From: Pseudomonas agarici
GTDB lineage: Bacteria > Pseudomonadota > Gammaproteobacteria > Pseudomonadales > Pseudomonadaceae
Reading direction: 5' to 3'
Assembly: GCF_900109755.1 (NCBI RefSeq)
Contig: NZ_FOAR01000013.1
Coordinates: 89,030-153,029 of the forward strand
DNA length: 64,000 nucleotides
The first letter of the stretch is position 1; each line of letters starts with the position of its first letter. The notes beneath the pieces are model-generated. The model had not been told where the DNA came from and made no database searches. It saw nothing but the letters and a program-made list of their open reading frames with translations. Below are positions 36,333 through 47,439 of this stretch, piece after piece. The translations under genes and the position numbers were made by a program.

Positions 36333-37679
36333 ATGAGCCAACCCTGGAGCCCCGATAGCTGGCGCGCCCTGCCGATCCAGCAGCAACCTCATTACCCGGA
36401 CGCCGCCCACCTGCTGCGTGTCGAGCAAAGCCTGGCCAGCTATCCACCGCTGGTGTTTGCCGGCGAAGCCCGCGAATTGCGCCGGCAGTTCGCCGAAGTG
36501 ACCCATGGCCGGGCCTTCCTGCTCCAGGGCGGCGACTGTGCGGAAAGTTTCGCAGAGTTCTCGGCCGCGAAGATTCGCGACACCTTCAAGGTGCTGCTGC
36601 AGATGGCCATTGTCATGACCTTCGCCGCCGGCTGCCCGGTGGTCAAGGTCGGGCGCATGGCCGGCCAGTTCGCCAAGCCGCGCTCGGCCGACGACGAAAC
36701 CATCAACGGCGTGACCTTGCCGGCTTACCGTGGCGATATCGTCAACGGCATCGGCTTCGATGAAAAAAGTCGGGTACCGGACCCCGACCGTCTGCTGCAG
36801 TCCTATCACCAGGCCACCGCCACCCTGAACCTGCTGCGCGCTTTTGCCCAAGGCGGCTTCGCCGACTTGCACCAGGTACACAAATGGAACCTGGACTTTA
36901 TCGCCAACTCGGCCCTGGCCGAGAAATACAGCCAATTGGCCGACCGCATCGATGAAACCTTGGCCTTCATGCGTGCCTGCGGCATGGACGGCTCGCCACA
37001 ATTGCGCGAGACCAGCTTCTTCACGGCCCATGAGGCGCTGCTGCTGAACTACGAAGAAGCCTTTGTCCGCCGCGACAGCCTGACCAACGACTACTACGAC
37101 TGCTCGGCCCATATGCTGTGGATCGGCGACCGTACCCGTCAGCTCGACGGTGCCCATGTAGAGTTTCTGCGTGGAGTGAACAACCCGATCGGGGTCAAGG
37201 TCGGCCCGAGCATGAACACCGACGAGCTGATCCGCCTGATCGATATCCTCAACCCGGACAACGATCCTGGCCGCCTGAACCTGATCGTGCGCATGGGCGC
37301 GAACAAGGTCGGCGATCACCTGCCACAACTGATTCGCGCCGTGGAAAGCGAAGGCAAGAAGGTGCTGTGGAGCTGCGACCCGATGCACGGCAACACCATC
37401 AAAGCCAGCAGCGGCTACAAGACCCGCGATTTCGCGCAGATCCTCAACGAGGTAAAACAGTTCTTCCAAGTACACCAGGCCGAAGGCAGTTATGCCGGCG
37501 GGATTCATATCGAGATGACCGGCCAGAATGTCACCGAGTGCATCGGCGGTGCGCGACCGATCACCGAAGATGGCCTGTCGGATCGCTATCACACCCATTG
37601 CGATCCACGGATGAATGCCGATCAGTCGCTGGAGTTGGCGTTTCTGATTGCCGAGACATTGAAGCAAGTGCGGCGCTAA
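36333..37679 (+). CDS. Class II 3-deoxy-7-phosphoheptulonate synthase
   Basis: Plant-type (class II) DAHP synthase (448 aa), condensing PEP and erythrose-4-phosphate at the head of the shikimate pathway. Signatures: [52 protein letters not shown] and [10 protein letters not shown]. Relatives feed either general aromatic synthesis or secondary metabolites such as phenazines; no such cluster is near, so a housekeeping role is likelier. A REP-like hairpin follows the stop. Confidence 0.94.
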   Translation: MSQPWSPDSWRALPIQQQPHYPDAAHLLRVEQSLASYPPLVFAGEARELRRQFAEVTHGRAFLLQGGDCAESFAEFSAAKIRDTFKVLLQMAIVMTFAAGCPVVKVGRMAGQFAKPRSADDETINGVTLPAYRGDIVNGIGFDEKSRVPDPDRLLQSYHQATATLNLLRAFAQGGFADLHQVHKWNLDFIANSALAEKYSQLADRIDETLAFMRACGMDGSPQLRETSFFTAHEALLLNYEEAFVRRDSLTNDYYDCSAHMLWIGDRTRQLDGAHVEFLRGVNNPIGVKVGPSMNTDELIRLIDILNPDNDPGRLNLIVRMGANKVGDHLPQLIRAVESEGKKVLWSCDPMHGNTIKASSGYKTRDFAQILNEVKQFFQVHQAEGSYAGGIHIEMTGQNVTECIGGARPITEDGLSDRYHTHCDPRMNADQSLELAFLIAETLKQVRR

Positions 37680-37690
37680 CCCCACGACAT

Positions 37691-37728
37691 CCCTTCGTGG
37701 TGAGCCGGCTTGCTCGCTCACCACGAGG
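37691..37728. repeat. REP-like palindrome
   Basis: TCGTGGTGAGC pairs perfectly with GCTCACCACGA around CGGCTTGCTC. The core GAGCCGGCTTGCTCGC resembles the abundant extragenic palindromes of the P. fluorescens group. It lies between convergent genes and lacks a T-run. Confidence 0.65.
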
Positions 37729-37748
37729 CATTGCGCCAAGCCAACGAC

Positions 37749-38960
37749 TTACAGCAAACCCCGCAACCGCTGTGCACTGACCCGTTGGCAGTTGAGCTGG
37801 ATGTCCACCAGGCCCAGCCAATCGGCCAGTCGCCGCAAACTGACGGCCAGCGCCGCTATCCCCGCATCATCCAACCCTTGCTCTTCCTCATGCACGGCAT
37901 GCACCGCCAGGCGCCCGAGCGCCCGTTCCGCGCGCAAGTCCAGCCGTGCGGCGATGCGTTCGCCATGCAGGAACGGCAGCACATAGTAGCCATACACCCG
38001 CTTGTGTTGCGGCGTATAGATTTCCAGACGATAGCGGAAGTCGAACAACCGCTCAGTACGGCTGCGCTCCCAGATCAATGAGTCGAACGGCGACAGCAAC
38101 GCGCTGGCTTCGACCTGGCGCGGCACCTTGATGCCTGCCAGACAATACACCGGCTGGCGCCAGCCCCGCACCTCGCCGACCTGCAACTCGCCCGCTTCGA
38201 CCAACTCCGCCAGGCGCGCACGGCTGTCAGCCAGGTCCAAGCGGAAATAGTCGCGCAGATCCTTCTCGGTCGCCACTCCGAGGGCCGTCGCCGCTTGGCG
38301 CAACAAGCCGCGCTGGGCCTCGGCCTCATCGATCAGCGGCAGCCTGAGCAGCGCTGCGGGAATCACCCGTTCCGGTAAATCGTAGAGCCTCTCGAACCCC
38401 CGGCGCCCGGCCACCGTCACCTCACCGGCAGCGAATAACCACTCCAACGCGTGCTTCTCGGCGCTCCAGTCCCACCAAGGGCCGGCCTTTTCCTCGCGAC
38501 TCGACAGGCTGCCCGCCCCCAGCGCGCCCCGTTCCTCAACCAGCGCCAGGACCCGACGAATGGTCGCCTGCTGCTCACGACCGAAGCGCGCCATCTGTTG
38601 ATAGATTCCCTCGCCTCGGGAGGCTCGCGCCATGCGCCAGCGCATGAGCGGATACAGCGACATCGGTAGCAGCGAGGCTTCATGCCCCCAGTATTCGAAC
38701 AGGGTGCGTCGCCGCCCCTGACTCCAGGCCGCCTGATCGAGCAGCTCGAACGAATAGTTGCCAAGACGGGAAAACAGCGGCAAGTAATGCGAGCGCACCA
38801 GGGCATTGACCGAATCGATCTGCAAGACCCCCAAGCGTTCGATCAACCGATTGATTTGCAATGGCTTGATCGGCACCGTGGCCCTGCGCCCCTGGAACCC
38901 CTGGGCGGCCAGCGCCAGGCGCCGGGCTTGCGGCAATGAAAAAGACAGGTCCGCGGGCAT
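37749..38960 (-). CDS. YcaQ-type winged-helix DNA-binding protein (putative DNA glycosylase)
   Basis: A 403-residue member of the HTH_42/YcaQ family, whose characterised members unhook DNA interstrand crosslinks. LPQARRLALAAQGF, IDSVNALVRSHYLPLFSRLG and FEYWGHEASLLPMSLYPLMRWRM are typical, with SPFDSLIWERSRTERLFDFRY further on. AGGAGG five bases before 38960 supports that start over 38984. Glycosylase activity here is inferred from the family. Confidence 0.85.
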   Translation of the reverse strand: MPADLSFSLPQARRLALAAQGFQGRRATVPIKPLQINRLIERLGVLQIDSVNALVRSHYLPLFSRLGNYSFELLDQAAWSQGRRRTLFEYWGHEASLLPMSLYPLMRWRMARASRGEGIYQQMARFGREQQATIRRVLALVEERGALGAGSLSSREEKAGPWWDWSAEKHALEWLFAAGEVTVAGRRGFERLYDLPERVIPAALLRLPLIDEAEAQRGLLRQAATALGVATEKDLRDYFRLDLADSRARLAELVEAGELQVGEVRGWRQPVYCLAGIKVPRQVEASALLSPFDSLIWERSRTERLFDFRYRLEIYTPQHKRVYGYYVLPFLHGERIAARLDLRAERALGRLAVHAVHEEEQGLDDAGIAALAVSLRRLADWLGLVDIQLNCQRVSAQRLRGLL

Positions 38961-39064
38961 GCATGCCTCCTGGTAAACCCACAAGCTAGCGCAAGCGCCC
39001 CATCCTGCTCATGCGCCATCGTCCCCAAGCATCGAGTGCCTGGCCGCACACATCGTCGAAGGTC

Positions 39065-39814
39065 TCAAACTTTAAAGCCGAGCAACAGCGCACCGAGTAC
39101 CAGGTAAACGCAAAACAGGCCACGCAGGACTTTCTCGGGCAAGGCATAGGCCACTTTCACCCCCCAACCGATACTCATCAGGCCACCGATGGCCATGGGG
39201 ATACCCATGTGCCAGTTTACCTGGTTATGCGCCGCGTAAGTCACCAGCGTGACGCAGGTGCTCGGCAATGCCAAAGCCAACGACAAACCCTGGGCCACCA
39301 CCTGTGACGTACCGAAGACACTGGTCAGGAACGGCGTGGCCACCACCGCCCCGCCGACCCCGAACACCCCGCCCATGGTCCCCGATGCCGCGCCCAACAC
39401 ACCCAACCATGGCCACGGGTAACGCAGGTGCGCCGACACCGGGGATTGCACCATGAACAGCCGCACCAGATAGAACAGCGCCAGGGCCAGCAGAAAACCG
39501 ACAAACCCCAGGCGCATGCTGCGCGGATCCAAGCCGACCGCCCAAAGAGCGCCCAACCAGGCAAAACAAAAACTCATTAGTACCAGCGGCAGCGCATGGC
39601 GCAGTTCGATGCGATTGCGCTGGTGATAGCGATACAACGCCAGCACCACATTCGGTACCACCATGACCAACGCCGTGCCCTGGGCCAACTGCTGGTCGAG
39701 ACCGAACAAAATACCCAGTACCGGAATCGCGACCATGCCGCCACCGATGCCGAATACCCCTCCCAACCCGCCCATCACGACGCCCAGCAACAGATACTCA
39801 ACCCATTCGATCAC
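39065..39814 (-). CDS. Sulfite exporter TauE/SafE family permease
   Basis: Inner-membrane permease (249 aa) with about eight hydrophobic helices. It shows the family duplication: GGLGGVFGIGGGMVAIPVLG near the N-terminus and GTMGGVFGVGGAVVATPFLT in the second half. Members move sulfite, sulfonates or other organic anions out of the cell; the substrate here is unknown. It is unrelated in length and motif to the shorter cco-linked protein at 8170. Confidence 0.9.
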   Translation of the reverse strand: MIEWVEYLLLGVVMGGLGGVFGIGGGMVAIPVLGILFGLDQQLAQGTALVMVVPNVVLALYRYHQRNRIELRHALPLVLMSFCFAWLGALWAVGLDPRSMRLGFVGFLLALALFYLVRLFMVQSPVSAHLRYPWPWLGVLGAASGTMGGVFGVGGAVVATPFLTSVFGTSQVVAQGLSLALALPSTCVTLVTYAAHNQVNWHMGIPMAIGGLMSIGWGVKVAYALPEKVLRGLFCVYLVLGALLLGFKV

Positions 39815-40021
39815 AGATGCCTCCCCACTGGGTACCCTTCATGCCACACAGTCCGCTCTAACGTGCAAACGCACCACAATGCGCGATGGCGATGCCAATC
39901 TCGCACAAACAGTTAGCTTAAGTTCGGCTGCCACACAGCCCAATTGATGGCTGCGCTGAAAAGGCTGGATGGGATCGGTCCTTATCTACAATCAACAGCC
40001 GTCGCATGCATCCTTGAAATA

Positions 40022-40054
40022 CCAGACGCCCGATGTGGTGCATCGGGCGTCTGG
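40022..40054 (-). terminator. Perfect 14-bp hairpin after the aromatic aminotransferase gene
   Basis: Left arm 40022-40035 (CCAGACGCCCGATG) and right arm 40041-40054 pair perfectly with a five-base loop. It lies about 40 bases beyond the tyrB stop on the minus strand. Only a weak TATTT follows, so termination is likely but not certain. The remaining 39815-40021 stretch shows nothing else I can name. Confidence 0.6.
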
Positions 40055-40095
40055 AGACTGAAGCAGAGGTAAACCTATTTTTCCGGACCCGACAA

Positions 40096-41292
40096 TCAGA
40101 TCACCTGGACAATCGCCTTCACCACCGCTTCGATATTGCGCTGGTTCAACGATGCCACGCAGATACGCCCGGTATCCAGCGCGTAGATGCCGAACTCGTT
40201 CTTCAGGCGTGCCACCTGCTCCACCGTCAGGCCGGAGTAGGAGAACATCCCCCGCTGGCGACCGACAAAGCTGAAGTCACGCTTGGCGCCGTACTGAGCC
40301 AGCAGGTCGACCATCTGCATGCGCATGCCGCGAATCCGCAGGCGCATTTCAGCCAGCTCCGATTCCCACTGGGCACGCAGCTCAGGGTTGTTCAGCACAG
40401 CCGCGACGATGCTGGCACCGTGGGTCGGCGGGTTGGAGTAGTTGGTGCGGATCACACGCTTGACCTGGGACAGGACACGGGCGGTTTCTTCTTTCGATTC
40501 GCTGACAATCGACAGCGCGCCGACACGCTCGCCGTACAACGAGAACGACTTGGAGAACGAGCTGGAGACAAAGAACGTCAGCCCAGACTCGGCGAACAGG
40601 CGCACAGCGGCGGCGTCCTCGTCGATGCCATCACCAAAGCCCTGATAAGCCATATCCAGGAACGGTACCAGATCCTTGGACTTGATCACTTCCAGAACGT
40701 CCAGCCAGTCGGCCGGAGTCAGGTCGACACCGGTCGGGTTGTGGCAGCAGGCGTGCAACACAACAATCGACTTGGCCGGCAGCGCATTGAGGTCATCAAG
40801 CAGACCTGCACGGTTCACCCCGTTGCTCGCGGCATCGTAGTAGCGATAGTTCTGTACCGGGAAACCAGCGGCTTCGAACAGCGCACGGTGATTTTCCCAG
40901 CTCGGGTCGCTGATGGCGACGGTCGCGTTGGGCAGCAACTGCTTGAGGAAATCGGCGCCGATCTTCAATGCGCCGGTACCACCGACCGCTTGAGTAGTGA
41001 GCACGCGACCGGCGGCGATCAACGGCGAGCCTTCACCGAACAGCAAGGTTTGGACAGCTTTGTCGTAGGCGGCGATACCGTCGATCGGCAAGTAGCCACG
41101 AGAAGCATGCTGCGCCACGCGCTGGGTCTCGGCGTCGGCAACCGCACGCAACAGCGGAATTTTCCCACTTTCGTCGCAATAAACACCCACCCCCAGGTTG
41201 ACTTTGTCGGTACGGGTATCGGCATTGAATGCTTCGTTGAGGCCCAGGATAGGATCGCGTGGTGCCATTTCAACAGCGGAGAACAGGCTCAT
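40096..41292 (-). CDS. tyrB: Aromatic/aspartate aminotransferase
   Basis: PLP-dependent class I aminotransferase (398 aa) of the AspC/TyrB group, transferring amino groups from aromatic amino acids or aspartate to 2-oxoglutarate. The start MSLFSAVEMAPRDPILGLNE at 41292 is conserved. LHACCHNPTGVD and the PLP-lysine motif SSSFSKSFSLYGERVGAL are present. In Pseudomonas this gene is typically divergent from uvrB, as here. Substrate preference cannot be fixed by sequence alone. Confidence 0.92.
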   Translation of the reverse strand: MSLFSAVEMAPRDPILGLNEAFNADTRTDKVNLGVGVYCDESGKIPLLRAVADAETQRVAQHASRGYLPIDGIAAYDKAVQTLLFGEGSPLIAAGRVLTTQAVGGTGALKIGADFLKQLLPNATVAISDPSWENHRALFEAAGFPVQNYRYYDAASNGVNRAGLLDDLNALPAKSIVVLHACCHNPTGVDLTPADWLDVLEVIKSKDLVPFLDMAYQGFGDGIDEDAAAVRLFAESGLTFFVSSSFSKSFSLYGERVGALSIVSESKEETARVLSQVKRVIRTNYSNPPTHGASIVAAVLNNPELRAQWESELAEMRLRIRGMRMQMVDLLAQYGAKRDFSFVGRQRGMFSYSGLTVEQVARLKNEFGIYALDTGRICVASLNQRNIEAVVKAIVQVI

Positions 41293-41540
41293 TATTGCGT
41301 CAGCTCTGAATGGGGGTGGAGGGGGTGACAACGCTCCGGCCGATTGCACTAGAGCGGTGCACAAACGGGGAGCTAGTATAGAGCCCATAACCGGCAAGGG
41401 CGACCGACTAATGCCGGATTCCAGCAAGTTTTTTGATTTATTTTACGACCGCCAATCGAAATGCAACATTAACGTCCGACAGGCGTTTGCCTTGAAAGCC
41501 GTCGGACGCAACACCACATCTAGGCTTATCATGCTTTTTC

Positions 41541-41561
41541 CCTGCAACCTGCTGTTGCAGG
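41541..41561 (+). promoter_or_regulatory. Hairpin with T-run upstream of uvrB
   Basis: CCTGCAAC pairs with GTTGCAGG around CTGCT, followed by CGATCTTTTTCG. It ends 56 bases before the uvrB ATG and looks like a leader hairpin or small terminator. No LexA box is visible between tyrB and uvrB. Confidence 0.35.
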
Positions 41562-41616
41562 CGATCTTTTTCGTTGCTGCGCGGCTTGCCGGGCAGGCGT
41601 GACCCAGAGGTACGTT

Positions 41617-43632
<2,016 letters not shown>

Positions 43633-43751
43633 ACCGGCACGAGCAGGCCCACACCCATGCCTATATCCGCATCGAGCGCAGCCTGTTCGGCGAATGCCAT
43701 CAACCCCCGGCCCAGCCCGCACCCTCGATATTCCGGGCTGAGCGCCACGTT
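43633..43751 (-). pseudogene. Fragment of a GNAT acetyltransferase
   Basis: Minus-strand translation gives NVALSPEYRGCGLGRGLMAF followed by AEQAALDADIG. This is a clear GNAT motif A (acetyl-CoA binding, RGxGxG) with its helix. A stop codon lies just before it, no N-terminal half is present, and it runs into the uvrB 3' end without the closing motif B. It is therefore a gene scrap. The 160-base gap after uvrB holds nothing else. Confidence 0.5.
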
Positions 43752-43791
43752 AGACTACAGGCTCGCGGATCTGCACCCGGATGCCGGCCAC

Positions 43792-44385
43792 TCAATCGGT
43801 GGTGGAGGAAAGCGCGGCGGAAGCCCCGGCCCACTGGTAGGTCTTGTGGGCCGCGCAACGGGTATCGGCGGCCTTGGAGCGGTCGAAGACGAATTCGAAC
43901 GTCACCGCCCCTTGATAATCCGTGCGCACAATCCGGTTGATGTCGAGCATGTGCCAACTACCATCCTGTTTCAATGAGTCCGGCGAGTGATAGACATCAC
44001 TGCCCCTGACCACCCCCTGCCGGTTCAACGTATCCAGGTGAAAATTGATATTGGCCTTGTTGCCGCCGCCCTGGCCGTCGCTGCGGACAATCCGGTACCG
44101 CACGGCACTGACATCGAAGTACGCGGTGCTGCCGGCAGAGGCGAACACTACCCTGGCCTCCAGCTCGCCGCGGAAGCGGCCCACCGAGCAGGAAAAATAA
44201 TCGGTGCGATTGCCCACCAACAGCTCCGCCGGGGTGGACTCGATGCCATCGGTGGCGGTGGAAGATGCGGCGATCCTTTCCCTGGACTCCAAACCGGGTC
44301 CCAACTGCGCGTGGGTGATACCAGCCGTGACAACCAGACCTGCGCACAGCAATGTACTGAATAAACCTCTGACAGCTCTCATCAT
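43792..44385 (-). CDS. Secreted protein of unknown function
   Basis: A 197-residue protein with a signal peptide cleaved near THAQ (about residue 24). The start at 44385 has an AAAGGGA site; ATG 44382 is equally possible. The mature part looks beta-rich and soluble (YFSCSVGRFRGELEARVVFA, VRYRIVRSDGQGGG) with two cysteines that could form a disulfide. I do not recognise the family. It faces the uvrB side and is followed upstream by a DapF-like gene on the same strand. Confidence 0.75.
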   Translation of the reverse strand: MMRAVRGLFSTLLCAGLVVTAGITHAQLGPGLESRERIAASSTATDGIESTPAELLVGNRTDYFSCSVGRFRGELEARVVFASAGSTAYFDVSAVRYRIVRSDGQGGGNKANINFHLDTLNRQGVVRGSDVYHSPDSLKQDGSWHMLDINRIVRTDYQGAVTFEFVFDRSKAADTRCAAHKTYQWAGASAALSSTTD

Positions 44386-44577
44386 GAATTCCCTTTGAAC
44401 GATTCGAAAACTCGGGTCCGTCTCCACGGCCCGATTCGGGCGAGGCTGTTATTGGCCTTCACCCCATCGACTCATTCAAGCCAAAACCGCCCAGACCGGA
44501 CAAGAGCACAACCGAGCCGTGGCAGGCGGGGGGAATCCGATCCCGGTGTCGGAGTCGGGTCGACCCTATGCCGGTCG

Positions 44578-45570
44578 TCAGCCCTCGCGCCGGGCAGCCC
44601 CAAACAGATGGACACTCTGCAGCTCACCCGCTTGCACCACCAGGCGAATCGGCGCGGTGCCACCGGGCATGCTGACCCGGACTTCGCCCGCCGTGACCCA
44701 GCCAACCCGCCAAGCCGCACAGGCCACGGCACTGGCGCTGGTTCCCGAGGACGCGGTCGGCCCTTCGCCACGCTCGAACACCCGGGCCTGCAGGTGCCCA
44801 GCTCCCTCGAGCGCCGCCCACTGCAAATTGACGCCGGCCGGGCAAGGTTCTCCAGCGCCCACGGGCGGCGCAAAGGCAATCGCGGTCAACCCCGGCTCCA
44901 GAGCCGGCCCAAGCATCTGCGCATTGCTCGGTAGCGCTGAAACCTGATCGACCAGCGTCACGCAATGGGGATTGCCGATCCGCACGAACTGGCTGTGCTG
45001 CCAGGCAGCGTGCAGATTCGCCAGGCCAGTGACATGGCTCAAGCGGCGGCCATTCAATTCGGTCTCCTTTTCACTTACCGCAGCGACCGCCACCGGACCG
45101 AAGGCCGGTTTGCCCAGCGCCAGCCAGAAGCCGTGGATCCCCTCGATCTGTGCCGGCTCGACCGCTGTCACTACGGGAGAGTGGCTGCCAGGTTGATCAT
45201 GATGGACCCGCAAAAGGCAACTTTCCCGAGGCGACAGCAAGCCACTCTCGGCCATGGCCTGAGCGAAAATCGTCAAGCCGTTGCCGCTGCGCTCCGCCAG
45301 GGTGCCATCGGTATTGACGATCAACAGATCGAACGGTGCTTCGGACTGGAACGGCCCCACCAGCAAGCCATCGGAACGATGGTGCTTACCGCCTCGGCCG
45401 GACGCTTGAGCGTCCCAGCCGCACAGCGCCGCCACCGCCTCCGCGCTCCAAGCCGTGCGCAACGAGGCCGCCAATGCCGGATCCGCCGGCACAGCGAGGC
45501 CCAGACCGCGCACTTCAGCAGGACTGGCCACAGCATAGATATTCCCGCGTGCGTCGTAAAACCTCGGCAT
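44578..45570 (-). CDS. DapF-like protein lacking both catalytic cysteines
   Basis: A 330-residue member of the diaminopimelate epimerase fold family, start at 45570 after a GAGAGGG site. The two family loops are recognisable: ERSGNGLTIFA (normally CGNGxRC) and PTASSGTSASA (normally xACGTGA). Serine occupies both catalytic positions (S95 and S275), so classical two-base epimerisation is unlikely. Other parts, such as FVRIGNPHCVTLVD and the N-terminal DARGN, fit the fold. It may bind a ligand or catalyse a different reaction. Confidence 0.8.
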   Translation of the reverse strand: MPRFYDARGNIYAVASPAEVRGLGLAVPADPALAASLRTAWSAEAVAALCGWDAQASGRGGKHHRSDGLLVGPFQSEAPFDLLIVNTDGTLAERSGNGLTIFAQAMAESGLLSPRESCLLRVHHDQPGSHSPVVTAVEPAQIEGIHGFWLALGKPAFGPVAVAAVSEKETELNGRRLSHVTGLANLHAAWQHSQFVRIGNPHCVTLVDQVSALPSNAQMLGPALEPGLTAIAFAPPVGAGEPCPAGVNLQWAALEGAGHLQARVFERGEGPTASSGTSASAVACAAWRVGWVTAGEVRVSMPGGTAPIRLVVQAGELQSVHLFGAARREG

Positions 45571-45720
45571 ACACCCTCTCTCGAACCGTTCGCTCAAACC
45601 CGTCAATGTAGTGGTAAAACAGGGTTGCGAAAGCATTTTTCCGCGAGATTGACTAGGCTCCTATCCGTCGATGCTCCGCTGTCAACGACGCGAACCCTTA
45701 TTTTTCGCAGAGGACCCACC

Positions 45721-46368
45721 ATGAACGGCAAGGACCCCGTGACAGAACTTTACCGTGAAGGCCGTAAACAATTTATCGAGTGGGTGCCTGATGGCGGCGC
45801 CCGTTTGGATGCGCTGTTTCATAGCGCACCGGCACTGGCTGAGTTGGCGGTCGGCGTCGTCTACGGTCATCTGCACGAGCGCCCCGGCCTCGATCCCCGC
45901 TTGCGCGAAGCCGCAAGCTTCGCTGCCATCGTTGCGGCGGGCATGGTTGGCCCCCCGCTCAGCGTGCATTTCCAGACCGGTCTGGCATCGGGACTGGCGG
46001 CGGGCGAATACGCCGAGCTGCTGTTACAGACGGCAGCGTTCTGCGGTTTTCCCAAAGCCGTGGCAACCGCCGACCAGCTCAACCGCCTGTTCGCCGAAGC
46101 AGGTATGGTCTCGCCACCCGCCAGCCCCCCGAGAGCGGTGGTGTTGGCATTCTGTGAGGCGGTGCGGGAAAATCGCAGCCACTTGCCGATCTCACCCCAA
46201 GCGCGGGCCCTGCTGGGCAAACCTCATCAACTGCAAGTGAGCGCCACGGCGGCGGACCGGGTACTGGTGGAGTGCTACCAGAAAGGTCATCCCGCCCCGC
46301 GCGGCGTACTGCAAGTTCGCGTCGACGGCGAACAGGTAGTCGCCGTGGTGCTGTTCACTCCAGAGTAG
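45721..46368 (+). CDS. Carboxymuconolactone decarboxylase-family protein
   Basis: A 215-residue CMD/AhpD-fold protein. The helical core is in residues 40-130 (GVVYGHLHERPGLDPRLREA, SVHFQTGLASGLAAGEYAEL). The CxxC redox pair of AhpD is absent, pointing to the CMD side of the family or another role. A C-terminal domain of about 80 residues is unlike the short classical CMD proteins. The frame is open from 44965, but the ATG at 45721 begins the conserved part. It is divergent from the DapF-like gene. Confidence 0.72.
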   Translation: MNGKDPVTELYREGRKQFIEWVPDGGARLDALFHSAPALAELAVGVVYGHLHERPGLDPRLREAASFAAIVAAGMVGPPLSVHFQTGLASGLAAGEYAELLLQTAAFCGFPKAVATADQLNRLFAEAGMVSPPASPPRAVVLAFCEAVRENRSHLPISPQARALLGKPHQLQVSATAADRVLVECYQKGHPAPRGVLQVRVDGEQVVAVVLFTPE

Positions 46369-46454
46369 GACTTGACGCACCGGCCACAGCAGTGCAGCAC
46401 GCCGATAATCCCACTCACCGCAAAATGAGCAGCGGGTGTCACCAGGGTATCGGC

Positions 46455-47423
46455 TCAGAAGCCCACATCCAGAATCACGTTGTCAGTATAGACTCCGGCT
46501 GGCGGCGTATTCTGGTCGGCGTAGACCTTGGCGTTATAGTTGAACACCTGGCTGCCCAGGCCCAGACCATTGCCAGGGTTGACTTCAGCATCGTTGCTCG
46601 AACGCCGGGCCGAGCCGACATTGCCCCAAACTGTGGTTCCAGCGCTCTTGAAGATGTCGTAGGAAAGAAAGTTGCCTGCCGAGACCATCCGCCGCCGACC
46701 GCCGCTGGTGTTCTGGCCGGGGTCCAGGCCGACTGTGTAGGGGCTGCCCTTGGTACACGACACATTGATGGTCTGGTTGATCGTACCGAAGGCACTGATC
46801 ACCGGCGCGCCACCGAAGCTGATATTCGGTGCGCTGATCGTACAGTCGTTGTTGACGGTCATGTTCACCGTCAGGATGGCGGTGCCGGTGCCGGTGTCAC
46901 GTCCCAGGCAGATACCCAGCGCGCCGAGACCGGAGCAGTAGTCCCAATCCCAGTAGATGCTCAGGGTCTCTGTGTAGATTCCCGCCGCAACGTTACCGCC
47001 AATGATCGTCCTCAGATAGATCGGCACGGTTTTTGGCGTCGATCCACCGAGCAGTCCCAGCAGATCAATGATCCCATTACGGGCAAAATCATAGCGCGTG
47101 TTCCGTGCAATCAGGTAGGCCGCACCGGTGTTATTGCTAGCATAGAGGTTGTAGTTGATGACGTCGCCAGTGGGACCGACCATGCCAGCGGTACTGGAAG
47201 TGATGGTGGCATAGAAGTGATCGTTGAGGGACAGCAGGGTCAGCAGCGAACCGCTACACCTCAACCCGGCGTTGGTGCTCGAAGTCGATTGGGCCGTAGT
47301 GCGCACCAGAATCGAACTCACCGGGCCAAAACCCGCTGGCGTTGTGTCGGTCACCGAGCACAGTGCCTGGGCCTGCGACACTAACCCACTCAACAATAGA
47401 CCCCACAGACAGCACACCTTCAC
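46455..47423 (-). CDS. csuE: Csu-type pilus tip adhesin, two spore-coat-U domains
   Basis: Tip adhesin (322 aa) of an archaic chaperone-usher pilus. A signal peptide ends near SQAQA. Two SCPU-type domains follow (about 22-165 and 185-322); the C-terminal one ends with the donor-strand pattern PPAGVYTDNVILDVGF. Paired cysteines occur in each domain. It is the last gene of the operon, as in Acinetobacter csuA/BABCDE, 17 bases after the usher. Binding to abiotic surfaces is inferred from CsuE. Confidence 0.88.
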   Translation of the reverse strand: MKVCCLWGLLLSGLVSQAQALCSVTDTTPAGFGPVSSILVRTTAQSTSSTNAGLRCSGSLLTLLSLNDHFYATITSSTAGMVGPTGDVINYNLYASNNTGAAYLIARNTRYDFARNGIIDLLGLLGGSTPKTVPIYLRTIIGGNVAAGIYTETLSIYWDWDYCSGLGALGICLGRDTGTGTAILTVNMTVNNDCTISAPNISFGGAPVISAFGTINQTINVSCTKGSPYTVGLDPGQNTSGGRRRMVSAGNFLSYDIFKSAGTTVWGNVGSARRSSNDAEVNPGNGLGLGSQVFNYNAKVYADQNTPPAGVYTDNVILDVGF

Positions 47424-47439
47424 TCGACACCTCCCGTGC

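Noticed and set aside
36327..37739. 470-codon minus-strand frame over the DAHP synthase gene
   Set aside because: The plus strand carries every class II DAHP synthase motif; the minus frame is a codon-bias artefact.
40033..41328. 431-codon open frame antisense to tyrB
   Set aside because: The opposite strand encodes a fully conserved aminotransferase; the antisense translation has no recognisable motif.
44965..46368. 467-codon frame ending in the CMD-family protein
   Set aside because: The first part is antisense to the DapF-like gene; conserved sequence begins at the ATG at 45721.
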